This document shows positions 17,116-25,690 of a DNA stretch of 64,000 nucleotides, piece after piece. The stretch is taken from NCBI GenBank assembly GCA_046732855.1, contig JBKPNX010000007.1:45425-109424 (forward strand), read 5' to 3'. The notes beneath the pieces are model-generated. The model searched no databases. It was not told the origin of the DNA and was given only the letters and a program-made list of their open reading frames with translations. This stretch comes from JBKPNX01 sp046732855 (GTDB lineage Bacteria > Pseudomonadota > Alphaproteobacteria > Geminicoccales > Geminicoccaceae). The translations under genes and the position numbers were made by a program. How positions within the stretch are numbered: position 1 is the stretch's first letter; each line of letters opens with the position of its first letter.

Positions 17116-19973
17116 GGGCTGTTCCGGTGGCCATTTCGGATAACCCGGCCGAGATCGATTTCAGCGACCTGCAAGCTCTCGTGCGCTTCGGCCACGGCCG
17201 ACTGACGGAGGCGTGCTTTCTGCTGCTCAAGGTGGCGGATCGGGAGGCGGCGCAAAGGTGGCTGCAGACCGCCCCCGTGACCAGCGCCCTTAAGACCGAT
17301 CCGCCGCCGGATACCGCGCTCCAGGTGGCGCTCACCCGCGAGGGTCTCGAGTGGCTGGGCGTTCCGGAGGACGTCCTGCGTGGATTCTCGGAAGAGTTCC
17401 TCGCTGGCATGGCGGCCGACGCGAGCCGCTCGCGGCGCCTCGGCGACGTCGGCGCCAATGCCCCGTCCGAATGGCTGTGGGGCGGGCGCCCCGACGGCGT
17501 ACCCCATGTCCTGGTGATGCTCTATGCGCGAGAGAATGGGCTCGAGGCATGGGCCGAAGCGGTCAAGGGGCCCGATTGGGACGCTGCGTTCAGCATCCAG
17601 GCCCGGCTCGACACTTTCGACATGGGCGAGATCGAGCCGTTCGGCTTCGCCGACGGGTTAAGCCAGCCGCAGCTCGACTGGCGGCGCGCGCTCGATCCGG
17701 ACGACAAGGAGCAGGCCGAGTTCGTGAACGTGGTCGCTCCGGGCGAGATCGTGCTCGGCTACCGCAACGAATACGGACGCTACACCGAGCGACCCCTGAT
17801 TGACCCGAGCACGGACCCGAGGGCGCTGGATCTGGCTGCCGCGGAGGACGCTCCCAACCGCCGCGACCTCGGGCGCAATGGCAGTTACCTGGTGTTTCGG
17901 CAGCTCCATCAGGACGTCCGCGGCTTCTGGCAGTTCCTCGACCGGGAGGCGAACGGAATGCCGGAAGAGCGCCGACGCCTGGCCGAGGCCATGGTCGGGC
18001 GCACCCGGTCGGGCGCGCCGCTGGTGCCGCTGACCCACGATCCGATCGAAGGCGTGGGGCCGGCGCTCAAGGAGGTCGCCTCGAACCACTTCACCTATGC
18101 CTCCGACCCGGACGGTCTGCGCTGCCCGATCGGTGCCCATATCCGGCGCGCCAATCCGCGCACCGGCGATCTGCCCGCCGGCACCAGGGGCCTGATCGCG
18201 CGCCTGCTGCGCGCGCTCGGCTTCAAAAGCAGCTCCTTCCGAGACGATCTCGTCGCTTCGACGCGCTTCCATCGCCTGCTGCGGCGCGGGCGCGAGTACG
18301 GCACCGAGCTTCCGCCCGAGGACGCGCTCAATCCGATCGCGGAGAGGGAGGAGCGCGGGCTGCATTTCATCTGCCTGGTCGCTAACCTCTCGCGCCAGTT
18401 CGAGTTCGTGCAGAATGCCTGGATCCAGAGCACCAAGTTCGCCGGCCTCAGCGAGGAGAGCGATCCGCTTCTGGGCAGCCGCGCACAGCTGCCAGGTTTC
18501 GCAGACACCTCGACCGCGCTGCCGCCGTTTGCGGGCCTCTCCGAGGAGAGCGACCCGCGCCGCGTCAGTCGCGCCGCCTTTGCGGGCACTCACCGATTAA
18601 GCGTCTTCTCGATTCCCCGGCCGGGCCTGCCCGCGCGCCGCATCGAGGGGTTGCCGCAGTTCGTCACGGTCAAGGGCGGCGCCTATTTCTTCCTGCCCGG
18701 CATCCGGGCGCTACGCTACATCGCGAGCGCGCCCTCGACCGCGCCGATCGCCACGCCGATTCCCCCCGCTCCGAGCCTCGGCCGCTGGCAGAGGCCGCTG
18801 CGGATGCTGCACCGGGGTCTCGAGCGCGGCCTGCATGTCGAGCGCCGGCTCGAGCCGTTCTTCCGCCCCGGCTTCAACCGCGTCTTCCGCGAGCCGCTCG
18901 CTCGACTGATCCAGTATCTGATAAATCGCAAGCGGGCGAACGAAGGGTTGAAGCTCGCCGAGGAGCGGATCTACCCGGACGAGGAGGAGAGCCTCCAGTC
19001 GATCATCGCGAGCTTCGGCGGCTACATGCTGCGGACCTACCGGCCCGGCCTGTTCGAGCGCGGAGGCAACACCAAGACCCACGGCGTCGTCAGGGCCGAG
19101 GTCACGATTCGGGACGATTTGCCGGAGCACATGCGCCGCGGCATCTTCGCGACCCCGCGCACCTTCCCGGCGTACGTGCGTTATTCAGGGCCGGGGCCGA
19201 ATCTGCCGCCCGACATCGAGGACGTCGGCTTCGTCAGCATGGCGATCAAGCTCATGGACGTGCCCGGGCCGAAGCTCCTGGACGACGAGAAACACACCCA
19301 AGACATGATGGGCGTCTGCACGCCGACATTCGTGACGCCGAACACGCGCGAGAACGCCAAGCTCCAGATCTGGAGCTTCCGCGATATGCCGGTGTTCTAT
19401 TTCTTGAACCCGCTGGACCAGCACCTGCTCGACTTCTTTATGCAGTCATTGTGGAACGAGACGCAGTACAATCCGCTCGGCGCCCGTTACTGGAGCTGCG
19501 TGCCCTATCTTCTCGGCGACGGCCAAGCGATGATGTACTCGTTCGTGCCCAAGTCGAAGGTGATCACCGAGATCCCGGGCGTGCCGTTCGGGCGGGTACC
19601 ACGCAACTACCTCCACGACAATATGGTGGCGACCCTGGCGGAGCAGGACGTCGAGTTCGACATCATGGTCCAGGTGCAGGTCGATCCGCACCTGATGCCG
19701 ATCGAGAACGCCTCTGTGCGCTGGCCGGAAAGGCTCTCGCCGTTCGTGCCTGCGGCGACCGTCCACATCGCGCGCCAGCGGTTCGACACCAGGGCGCACG
19801 AGGAGTTCGCCCGGCGGCTCTCGATCAACCCCTGGCACTGCCTGCCCGAGCACCGCCCGCTCGGCAATCAGAGCCGCGCCCGCCGGCGCATGTACCAGGA
19901 GCTCTCACGCCTCCGCCAGAACATGAACCAGACGCCGCACCTCGAGCCAACCGGCGACGAGCTGTTCGACTGA
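17097..19973 (+). CDS. DyP-type peroxidase fused to a catalase-like heme domain
   Basis: A 958-residue fusion with two heme domains. The DyP part (about residues 20-550) has the GFADG motif at 183-187, with the catalytic Asp at 186, and the proximal heme His 348 in CPIGAHIRRANPR. The catalase-like part (about 640-958) has the distal His 662 in NTKTHG, AYVRYSGPGPN, and the proximal Tyr 933 in RARRRMY (RxxxY). This C-terminal type matches the catalase-related family that includes coral allene oxide synthase and bacterial fatty-acid-hydroperoxide enzymes, not true catalases. Cys 741 stands where catalase relatives normally keep a distal-pocket Asn (my alignment by eye). FAGLSEESDP occurs twice (about 449 and 480), a short internal duplication inside the DyP C-terminal part. 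No export signal. SD GGGAGG before ATG 17097. Confidence 0.85.
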   Translation: MAEPPVRAVPVAISDNPAEIDFSDLQALVRFGHGRLTEACFLLLKVADREAAQRWLQTAPVTSALKTDPPPDTALQVALTREGLEWLGVPEDVLRGFSEEFLAGMAADASRSRRLGDVGANAPSEWLWGGRPDGVPHVLVMLYARENGLEAWAEAVKGPDWDAAFSIQARLDTFDMGEIEPFGFADGLSQPQLDWRRALDPDDKEQAEFVNVVAPGEIVLGYRNEYGRYTERPLIDPSTDPRALDLAAAEDAPNRRDLGRNGSYLVFRQLHQDVRGFWQFLDREANGMPEERRRLAEAMVGRTRSGAPLVPLTHDPIEGVGPALKEVASNHFTYASDPDGLRCPIGAHIRRANPRTGDLPAGTRGLIARLLRALGFKSSSFRDDLVASTRFHRLLRRGREYGTELPPEDALNPIAEREERGLHFICLVANLSRQFEFVQNAWIQSTKFAGLSEESDPLLGSRAQLPGFADTSTALPPFAGLSEESDPRRVSRAAFAGTHRLSVFSIPRPGLPARRIEGLPQFVTVKGGAYFFLPGIRALRYIASAPSTAPIATPIPPAPSLGRWQRPLRMLHRGLERGLHVERRLEPFFRPGFNRVFREPLARLIQYLINRKRANEGLKLAEERIYPDEEESLQSIIASFGGYMLRTYRPGLFERGGNTKTHGVVRAEVTIRDDLPEHMRRGIFATPRTFPAYVRYSGPGPNLPPDIEDVGFVSMAIKLMDVPGPKLLDDEKHTQDMMGVCTPTFVTPNTRENAKLQIWSFRDMPVFYFLNPLDQHLLDFFMQSLWNETQYNPLGARYWSCVPYLLGDGQAMMYSFVPKSKVITEIPGVPFGRVPRNYLHDNMVATLAEQDVEFDIMVQVQVDPHLMPIENASVRWPERLSPFVPAATVHIARQRFDTRAHEEFARRLSINPWHCLPEHRPLGNQSRARRRMYQELSRLRQNMNQTPHLEPTGDELFD

Positions 19974-20337
19974 CCTCGGCGTCACTTGGAGAGGTGCCCG
20001 CAGCCGGCTGCGCCTGCAGGCACTCACGAAAATTTCCGCAACCGCTGCCGTAGTACTCCATCTTATTGCCACAGTATTCGGCGCGCTGACGAAATCACGG
20101 CCGGAACCGATTTGTGGATTCCGGGCGATTCGTATCCCTTGCCTCGCGCCAGACTCGCAGCGGCCCTGGCTCCGTCTGAATCGTCGTCGCCGGGCGCGCA
20201 GTGGTCGAACGGCGGCGGGAGCCTTCGGAAGCCGAGTTGAAACGAGCATCCCGGACCAGTAAGCTCGGGCAATCAGGGGCATCGGGCGGGCAATGCGCGG
20301 ATCGACACGCCCGCGCGGGGAGTGGGAGGGTACTCAG
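19974..20337 (+). other. Gap between the heme operon and the peptide ABC operon
   Basis: These 364 bases contain no supported gene. Just after the stop there is a perfect short palindrome GCAGCCGGCTGC and then GCCTGCAGGC, but no T-run follows, so a rho-independent terminator is not established. The composition is slightly less GC-rich around 20040-20140, as expected for a promoter zone for the ABC operon; no box is confidently placed. Confidence 0.35.
20324..20330 (+). promoter_or_regulatory. Shine-Dalgarno site deciding the GTG start at 20338
   Basis: GGGAGGG lies seven bases before GTG 20338. That start gives a normal signal peptide directly; the upstream ATG at 20293 would add 15 residues before it and has no SD. 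Confidence 0.75.
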
Positions 20338-21864
20338 GTGGCCGAGGCGACGCGAGGCTTCTGGCGGGCGGTGTCGCTCGCGGCGATGGCGGTTGCGTTC
20401 ACGGTGGGCAGCGCGCAGGCGCAGGACAAGAGCGTGACCATCGTGCTGTCCGAGGAGCCGGATATCATTGACCCCTGCGAGGCGAGCCGGTCGAACGTCG
20501 GCCGCATCGTCAAGCAGAACATCACCGAGACCTTCACCGAGATCGATCCCGACGACGGCAGCATCACGCCTCGACTTGCGGAGTCCTGGGAGCGGGTCGA
20601 TTCCACTACCTGGCGCTTCAAGCTCAAGCAGGGCGTAAAGTTCCACGACGGCACCGATTTCAATGCCGAAAGCGCCGTCTTTTCCATCAAGCGGACCCTG
20701 AATGAGAAGATCGACTGCGAGATCCGTCTGAAGTTCTTCGGCGGGATGAAGGTGACGCCGAAAGCGGTCGACACCTATACCCTCGACGTAACCACCGCGG
20801 AGCCCGCGCCGATCCTGCCGACCATGCTCGGTACGATGACGGTGGTCTCGCCGAGCACCGTCATGGACGAGCGCACGCGCGAGCCGGTCGGCACCGGGCC
20901 GTACAAGTTCGTGAGCTGGATGCCGGGCGAGAGCGTGGTCCTCGAGCGTTTCGACGGCTATTGGGGCGAGAAGCCGGAGGTCGAGAAGGCGACCTACGTC
21001 TGGCGCACCGAGTCGTCGGTCCGGGCGGGGATGGTCGCGACCGGGGAGGCCGACATCGCGCCCAACATCACGGAGCTCGACGCGACCGACCCGTCGATGG
21101 ACTTCAGCTACTTCAATTCGGAGACCACTGCGCTGCGCATCGACGTCACGCGTCCGCCGCTGGACGACGTCCGGGTGCGCAAGGCGCTCAACCTGGCGAT
21201 CGACCGCCAGGCTCTGATCGGCACCATATTCCCGAAGGACGTCGTGCCGGCGACCCAGCTGGTCGTGCCCAGCATCAACGGCCACAACCCGAACCTCAAG
21301 GTGTGGCCGTACGATCCTGATCAGGCCATGGCCCTGCTGGAGGAGGCGCGCGGCGCCGGCGTGCCGGTCGACGACGAGATTACCCTGCTCGGACGCATCG
21401 AGATCTACCCGAACGCCACCGAATCGATGGAGGCGATTCTCGCCATGCTCCAAGCCGTCGGCTTCAACGTGAAGCTCCGGATGGTCGAAGTGGCCGAGTG
21501 GGTCGACATCTACACCAAGCCATACGCCGAGGATCGCCCGCCGACGCTGCACCAGACGATGCACGACAACAACAACGGCGACGCGGTCTTTACCGTGTTC
21601 TTCAAGTATCACTCGAACGGCGCCCAGTCGGTGCTCAGCGACAAGCAGCTCGATGGTCTGATCGAGAGCGCGACGGTCGCGACCGGCGAGGAGCGCACCA
21701 AGCTCTGGCAGGAGGCCTTCCGGCGGATCTACGAGGACCTCGTCGCGGATGTCATGCTCTATCACATGGTCGGCTACACCCGGGTCGGTCCGCGCGTGAA
21801 ATTCACGCCGTCGATCTCGACCAACAGCGAACTGCAGCTCGCTCAGATCAAGTTTGCCGACTAG
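20338..21864 (+). CDS. Dipeptide/oligopeptide-type ABC transporter substrate-binding protein
   Basis: A 508-residue periplasmic binding protein (SBP_bac_5 family, DppA/OppA/NikA-like). Signal peptide about residues 1-29, with the AVSLAAMAVAFTVG core and SAQAQ cleavage. Family motifs are SVTIVLSEEPDIIDP at the mature N terminus, the WRFKLKQGVKFHDGTDFNAE block with its invariant FHDG, GTGPYKFVSW, and VRVRKALNLAIDRQAL (DVRVRKAL). It delivers a peptide or another small ligand to the permease pair that follows. The first gene of a four-gene operon; 62 bases separate it from the first permease. The ligand cannot be predicted from sequence alone. Confidence 0.93.
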   Translation: MAEATRGFWRAVSLAAMAVAFTVGSAQAQDKSVTIVLSEEPDIIDPCEASRSNVGRIVKQNITETFTEIDPDDGSITPRLAESWERVDSTTWRFKLKQGVKFHDGTDFNAESAVFSIKRTLNEKIDCEIRLKFFGGMKVTPKAVDTYTLDVTTAEPAPILPTMLGTMTVVSPSTVMDERTREPVGTGPYKFVSWMPGESVVLERFDGYWGEKPEVEKATYVWRTESSVRAGMVATGEADIAPNITELDATDPSMDFSYFNSETTALRIDVTRPPLDDVRVRKALNLAIDRQALIGTIFPKDVVPATQLVVPSINGHNPNLKVWPYDPDQAMALLEEARGAGVPVDDEITLLGRIEIYPNATESMEAILAMLQAVGFNVKLRMVEVAEWVDIYTKPYAEDRPPTLHQTMHDNNNGDAVFTVFFKYHSNGAQSVLSDKQLDGLIESATVATGEERTKLWQEAFRRIYEDLVADVMLYHMVGYTRVGPRVKFTPSISTNSELQLAQIKFAD

Positions 21865-21926
21865 GCTGCGCCAGGCGGAGGCGGGCTGGGGAAGACCGAG
21901 CCTCGATGCATTAGGCCGGGCGAGCA

Positions 21927-22844
21927 ATGGGCAGCTTCATAGCGCGGCGCTCGTTGCAGAGCCTGATATCGCTCGCGGGGCTGATCATCGCCGTCTTCTT
22001 TCTCGCCCGGCTGACCGGCGATCCCGCCAATCTCTATCTGCCGCTCGACGCATCGATCGAGGCCCGCCAGGAGTTCCGCGACAAGTACGGCTTCAGCGAT
22101 CCCTTGATCGTGCAGTTCGGCCGTTTCCTCGGCGACCTCGCCTCGGGCAATCTCGGCGAGTCGATCCGCAAGAGTCGACCGGCGCTCGAGGTGGTGCTTG
22201 AAGCGATGCCGACGACGCTCAAGCTCGCCGGCATCACCATGGGCCTGGCTCTCGCGCTTGCGATCGTGATCGGCTCGCTCGCCGCCTACCGCCCGGGCGG
22301 CGCATTCGATCGCGTCGCATCGGTGCTCTCGCTGCTCGGGGCGAGCGCGCCCGATTTCTGGATCGCGATCAGCGGTATCATCCTGTTCGCGGTGACGCTT
22401 CACTGGCTGCCGACCTCGGGCATGGGCCCGCCGATCTACTGGATCATGCCGATCGGGGTGCTCCTCGTGCGGCCGTTCGGCCTGCTCGTCCAGGTGGTGC
22501 GCGGCGCCATGATCGGCGCACTCTCGTCAGCCTACGTCAAGACGGCGCGCGCCAAGGGCCTCGGCGAGGAGCGCGTGATCTTCATCCACGCGCTGCGCAA
22601 CTCGATGCTGGCCGTGATCACGGTGGCGAGCGACCAGGCAGCCGGCCTGCTCAACGGCGCCGTGATCGTCGAGACCGTGTTCGGCTTCCCCGGCGTGGGC
22701 AAGCTGATGATCGACGCCATCGTCCAGCGCGACTTCGCCCTCGTCCAGGCGGCGATCGTCGTGACCGCGGCGGCCATCTTCATCCTCAACATCCTGGTCG
22801 ACATCGCCTACGCGTTGCTCGATCCCCGAATCCGGCATCACTGA
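21927..22844 (+). CDS. ABC transporter permease, DppB-like
   Basis: A 305-residue inner-membrane permease of the DppB/OppB type (BPD_transp_1). It opens with RRSLQSLISLAGLIIAVFFL, the usual first helix, followed by the family's RLTGDPANLYLP loop. The cytoplasmic EAA-like loop that docks the ATPase reads KTARAKGLGEERVIFIHALRN, quoted in part. About six membrane helices. The stop TGA overlaps the next gene's ATG by one base (TGATG at 22842-22846), so translation of the two permeases is coupled. Confidence 0.93.
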   Translation: MGSFIARRSLQSLISLAGLIIAVFFLARLTGDPANLYLPLDASIEARQEFRDKYGFSDPLIVQFGRFLGDLASGNLGESIRKSRPALEVVLEAMPTTLKLAGITMGLALALAIVIGSLAAYRPGGAFDRVASVLSLLGASAPDFWIAISGIILFAVTLHWLPTSGMGPPIYWIMPIGVLLVRPFGLLVQVVRGAMIGALSSAYVKTARAKGLGEERVIFIHALRNSMLAVITVASDQAAGLLNGAVIVETVFGFPGVGKLMIDAIVQRDFALVQAAIVVTAAAIFILNILVDIAYALLDPRIRHH

Positions 22845-23770
22845 TGGCGCGCGCGGACAGCCCGGCGGCCCCGATCCCCGAGCCACGAGGCGCGCTCGCC
22901 GCCGCGCTCGCGATGCTCTGGCGCGACAAGCTCGCCTGCGCCGCGTCGGTGTTCTTGCTTCTGATGGCGTTCTGCGCGGTATTCGGCCCGGCGCTGCTCG
23001 GCGACGTCGGCACCGGCATGAACCTCAAAATGCGCAACGCGCCTCCCGGCTCGATCCAACAGGGCTGGATGTTCATCCTGGGTGCCGACGCGCTCGGGCG
23101 CCCGATCCTGCCGCGCATCATCGTAGCCGCCCAGAACACGATCGGCGTGGCCACGGCCGCGGTGGTCGTCGCGATGGTCGCGGGCGGCATGCTCGGGCTG
23201 ATCGCAGGCTATTCCGGCGGCTGGCTCGGCACCCTGATCATGCGCTTTGCCGACATTATCATGAGCTTCCCCTCGCTGCTGCTGGCGGTGGTCATCCTCT
23301 ACATGTTCGAGCCGCGGGTCGCGAATCTCGTCCTGGTGCTCGCGATCACCCGCATGCCGGTCTACATCCGCACCACCCGGGCCGAAGTGCTGGAGATCAG
23401 GGAGCGCATGTACGTCAACGCCGCGCGCGTGCTCGGCGCCAGCACGGGCCGCATTCTCGCCCGCCATATCGCGCCTCTGGTGGTGCCGACGCTGATCACG
23501 GTCGCGACCCTCGACTTCGCCTTTGTCATGCTCGCCGAGTCCGCCTTGAGCTTTCTCGGCATCGGCATCCAGCCGCCCGAGGTCACCTGGGGCCTGATGG
23601 TCGCGCAGGGCCGCAATTACCTGAACAGCGCCTGGTGGCTTTCCTTCTTTCCCGGTCTTGCGATCATGCTGACCACGCTCGCCCTCAACCTGCTTTCGGG
23701 CTGGGTGCGGCTCGCGACCGACCCGCAGCAGCGCTGGCGACTCGAGATCCCGAGGCGACGCGATGGCTGA
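22844..23770 (+). CDS. ABC transporter permease, DppC-like
   Basis: A 308-residue partner permease of the DppC/OppC type. The N-terminal OppC_N helix is ACAASVFLLLMAFCAVFGPA. The periplasmic stretch includes GWMFILGADALGRPILPRII, the DppC hallmark LGTDxxGRDxxSRxx in variant form. The EAA loop is YVNAARVLGASTGRILARHI. ESALSFLGIGIQPPEVTWG is also diagnostic. Its 3' end overlaps the ATPase gene by eight bases. Confidence 0.93.
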   Translation: MARADSPAAPIPEPRGALAAALAMLWRDKLACAASVFLLLMAFCAVFGPALLGDVGTGMNLKMRNAPPGSIQQGWMFILGADALGRPILPRIIVAAQNTIGVATAAVVVAMVAGGMLGLIAGYSGGWLGTLIMRFADIIMSFPSLLLAVVILYMFEPRVANLVLVLAITRMPVYIRTTRAEVLEIRERMYVNAARVLGASTGRILARHIAPLVVPTLITVATLDFAFVMLAESALSFLGIGIQPPEVTWGLMVAQGRNYLNSAWWLSFFPGLAIMLTTLALNLLSGWVRLATDPQQRWRLEIPRRRDG

Positions 23771-25427
23771 GCCGCACCACCTGCTCGAGGTCAAGAACCT
23801 CGCGATCGAATTCCACACCGCGCAGGGCACGGTGCATGCGCTCGTCGGGGTCGACTACCACCTCGATCGCGGCGAGACGCTCGCGCTCCTGGGCGAGAGC
23901 GGCTCGGGCAAGAGCGTCAGCGCAGCGGCCATCATGAACATCCTAGACACTCCGCCCGGCTACATCACGGGCGGGGAGATCCTGTTCGAGGGGAAGGACC
24001 TTCTGACGATGAGCGCGGCCGAGCGGCGCCGGATCAATGGCGACCGGATCGCGATCATCTTTCAGGACCCGCTCGCGCATCTAAATCCGGTCTACACGGT
24101 CGGGTTTCAGATCGAGGAGGCGCTTCGGGCGCACCGCTCGATGGGCCGGCGCGCAGCCAAGGAGCGCGCGATCACGCTGCTCGATCATGTCGGGATTCCC
24201 GATCCGGCGCGGCGCGTCGACGACTACCCCCATCGGTTCTCGGGCGGCCAGCGGCAGCGGGTCATGATCGCGATGGCGCTCGCGTTGCGCCCGGACGTCC
24301 TGATCGCCGACGAGCCGACGACCGCCCTCGACGTCACCGTGCAGGCGCAGATCCTCGAGCTCTTGAAGCAGCTCCAGGCCGAGACCGGCATGGGCCTCTT
24401 GCTGATCACGCACGATCTCGGAGTGGTTGCCGACGTCGCCGATCGGGTCGCGGTCATGCACCGGGGCCGGATCGTCGAGGGCGGGACAGTGCGCGAGGTC
24501 TTCAAGGCGCCGAGCGAGGACTATACGCGGAGGCTGCTCGCGGCGATCCCCGGGCGCGGCCCGCTTGAAGCCGCGCGGTCGCCGCGGTCCGCTGCCGTCC
24601 TTCTCGAGGTCCGCGATCTGTGTAAGCACTTCCCGATCACGGCCGGCCTGATGCGCCGGCAGACCGGCGAGGTGGTGCGCGCGCTCGATGGCGTGAGCTT
24701 CGAGGTCGGTGCGGCCGAGACCCTGGGCATTGTCGGTGAATCCGGCTCCGGCAAATCGACGCTTGCGCGCACGCTGCTGCGCCTCGAGGAACCGACCTCA
24801 GGCGAGGCGCGGTTCCATGGCGATCGCATCTTCACGCTCGAGGCGGACCGGCTGCTGGCCTTCCGCCGAGCGTTCCAGGTCGTGTTCCAGGACCCCTTCG
24901 CCTCGCTCAACCCGCGCATGACCGTGTTCAACATCATCTCCGAGCCATGGGCGATTCACCGGGACGTGCTGCCACGCGCGCGCTGGCGCGACAAGGCAGC
25001 GGAGCTGCTCGAGCGGGTCGGCATGGAGCCGGGTCATCTGCGCCGCTACCCTCACCAGTTCTCGGGTGGGCAGCGGCAGCGGATCGCGATCGCCCGGGCG
25101 CTCGCGCTCGAGCCCGAGCTGATCATTTGCGACGAAGCGGTGTCCGCGCTGGATGTCTCGATCCAGGCGCAGGTGATCGAGTTGCTGAAGGAGCTGCGCG
25201 ACGACTTCGGGCTGTCCTACCTGTTCATCGCGCACGACCTCGCTGTGGTGCGCGACCTCGCGGATCGCGTGGCGGTCATGCAAAGCGGCAAGATCGTCGA
25301 GCTCGGCACCTGCGAGCAGATCTTCGAGCGACCTCAGCACCCCTATACCCAGGCGCTGCTCGCGGCGAGCCCGGAACCCGATCCGGACGTCCAGGCGGAA
25401 CGGCGGCGTCAGCGCGCGGTCGCGTGA
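23763..25427 (+). CDS. Fused ABC transporter ATP-binding protein, DppD-DppF-like
   Basis: A 554-residue protein with two complete ABC ATPase domains in one chain, replacing separate DppD and DppF subunits. Domain 1 (about residues 5-265): Walker A GESGSGKS, Q-loop FQDPLAHLNP, signature SGGQRQRVMI, Walker B DVLIADEPTTALDV. Domain 2 (about 280-545): Walker A GESGSGKST, Q-loop FQDPFASLNPR, signature SGGQRQRIAI, Walker B LIICDEAVSALDVS. Note the Walker B is CDEAVSALD, the usual form for DppF-type subunits. Both sites look competent. It powers import by the two permeases upstream. The region after its stop holds a broken, inverted copy of the domain 2 Walker B segment. Confidence 0.95.
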   Translation: MAEPHHLLEVKNLAIEFHTAQGTVHALVGVDYHLDRGETLALLGESGSGKSVSAAAIMNILDTPPGYITGGEILFEGKDLLTMSAAERRRINGDRIAIIFQDPLAHLNPVYTVGFQIEEALRAHRSMGRRAAKERAITLLDHVGIPDPARRVDDYPHRFSGGQRQRVMIAMALALRPDVLIADEPTTALDVTVQAQILELLKQLQAETGMGLLLITHDLGVVADVADRVAVMHRGRIVEGGTVREVFKAPSEDYTRRLLAAIPGRGPLEAARSPRSAAVLLEVRDLCKHFPITAGLMRRQTGEVVRALDGVSFEVGAAETLGIVGESGSGKSTLARTLLRLEEPTSGEARFHGDRIFTLEADRLLAFRRAFQVVFQDPFASLNPRMTVFNIISEPWAIHRDVLPRARWRDKAAELLERVGMEPGHLRRYPHQFSGGQRQRIAIARALALEPELIICDEAVSALDVSIQAQVIELLKELRDDFGLSYLFIAHDLAVVRDLADRVAVMQSGKIVELGTCEQIFERPQHPYTQALLAASPEPDPDVQAERRRQRAVA

Positions 25428-25498
25428 GGAAGGCGAGAGTTTGCCGTAAGCGTCCGGAGTGATGTGGGTGGGACTGTCTCTACCATGGCCCAATCACC

Positions 25499-25632
25499 CC
25501 TGGGTACACGGGTAGAACAGCGCGCAGGCGTCCCGGAATTGCTTCAACAGCTCGATGACCTGCACCTAAATTGAGACGTCGAGCCCGGACGCCGCTTCGT
25601 CGCAGATGATCAGCTCGGGCTCGAGTGCGGAT
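25499..25632 (-). pseudogene. Inverted remnant of an oligopeptide ABC transporter ATPase (DppF-type)
   Basis: Read on the minus strand this stretch gives ALEPELIICDEAASGLDVSI, a stop (TAG), then VQVIELLKQFRDACALFY. It matches residues 440-485 of the intact fused ATPase next door (ALEPELIICDEAVSALDVSI, then QAQVIELLKELRDDFGLSY). About 45 codons remain, with an in-frame stop, and homology fades on both sides. It is therefore a decayed fragment of a second DppF-like gene, pointing opposite to the live one. Whether it came from local inverted duplication or from a lost neighbouring operon cannot be told. Confidence 0.8.
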
Positions 25633-25690
25633 GCAGAAGCCCCTTCACATGGGGAGTCGGAGTGGCTTCGAACCGGGGACCTCGTGTCGG

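Noticed and set aside
25655..25690. tRNA 3' end (TTCGAA T-loop in minus-strand reading, GGTTCGAAGCC)
   Set aside because: Only two base pairs of the T-stem can form, and the D- and anticodon parts fall inside the cyclase gene without pairing. At most a fragment; no call.
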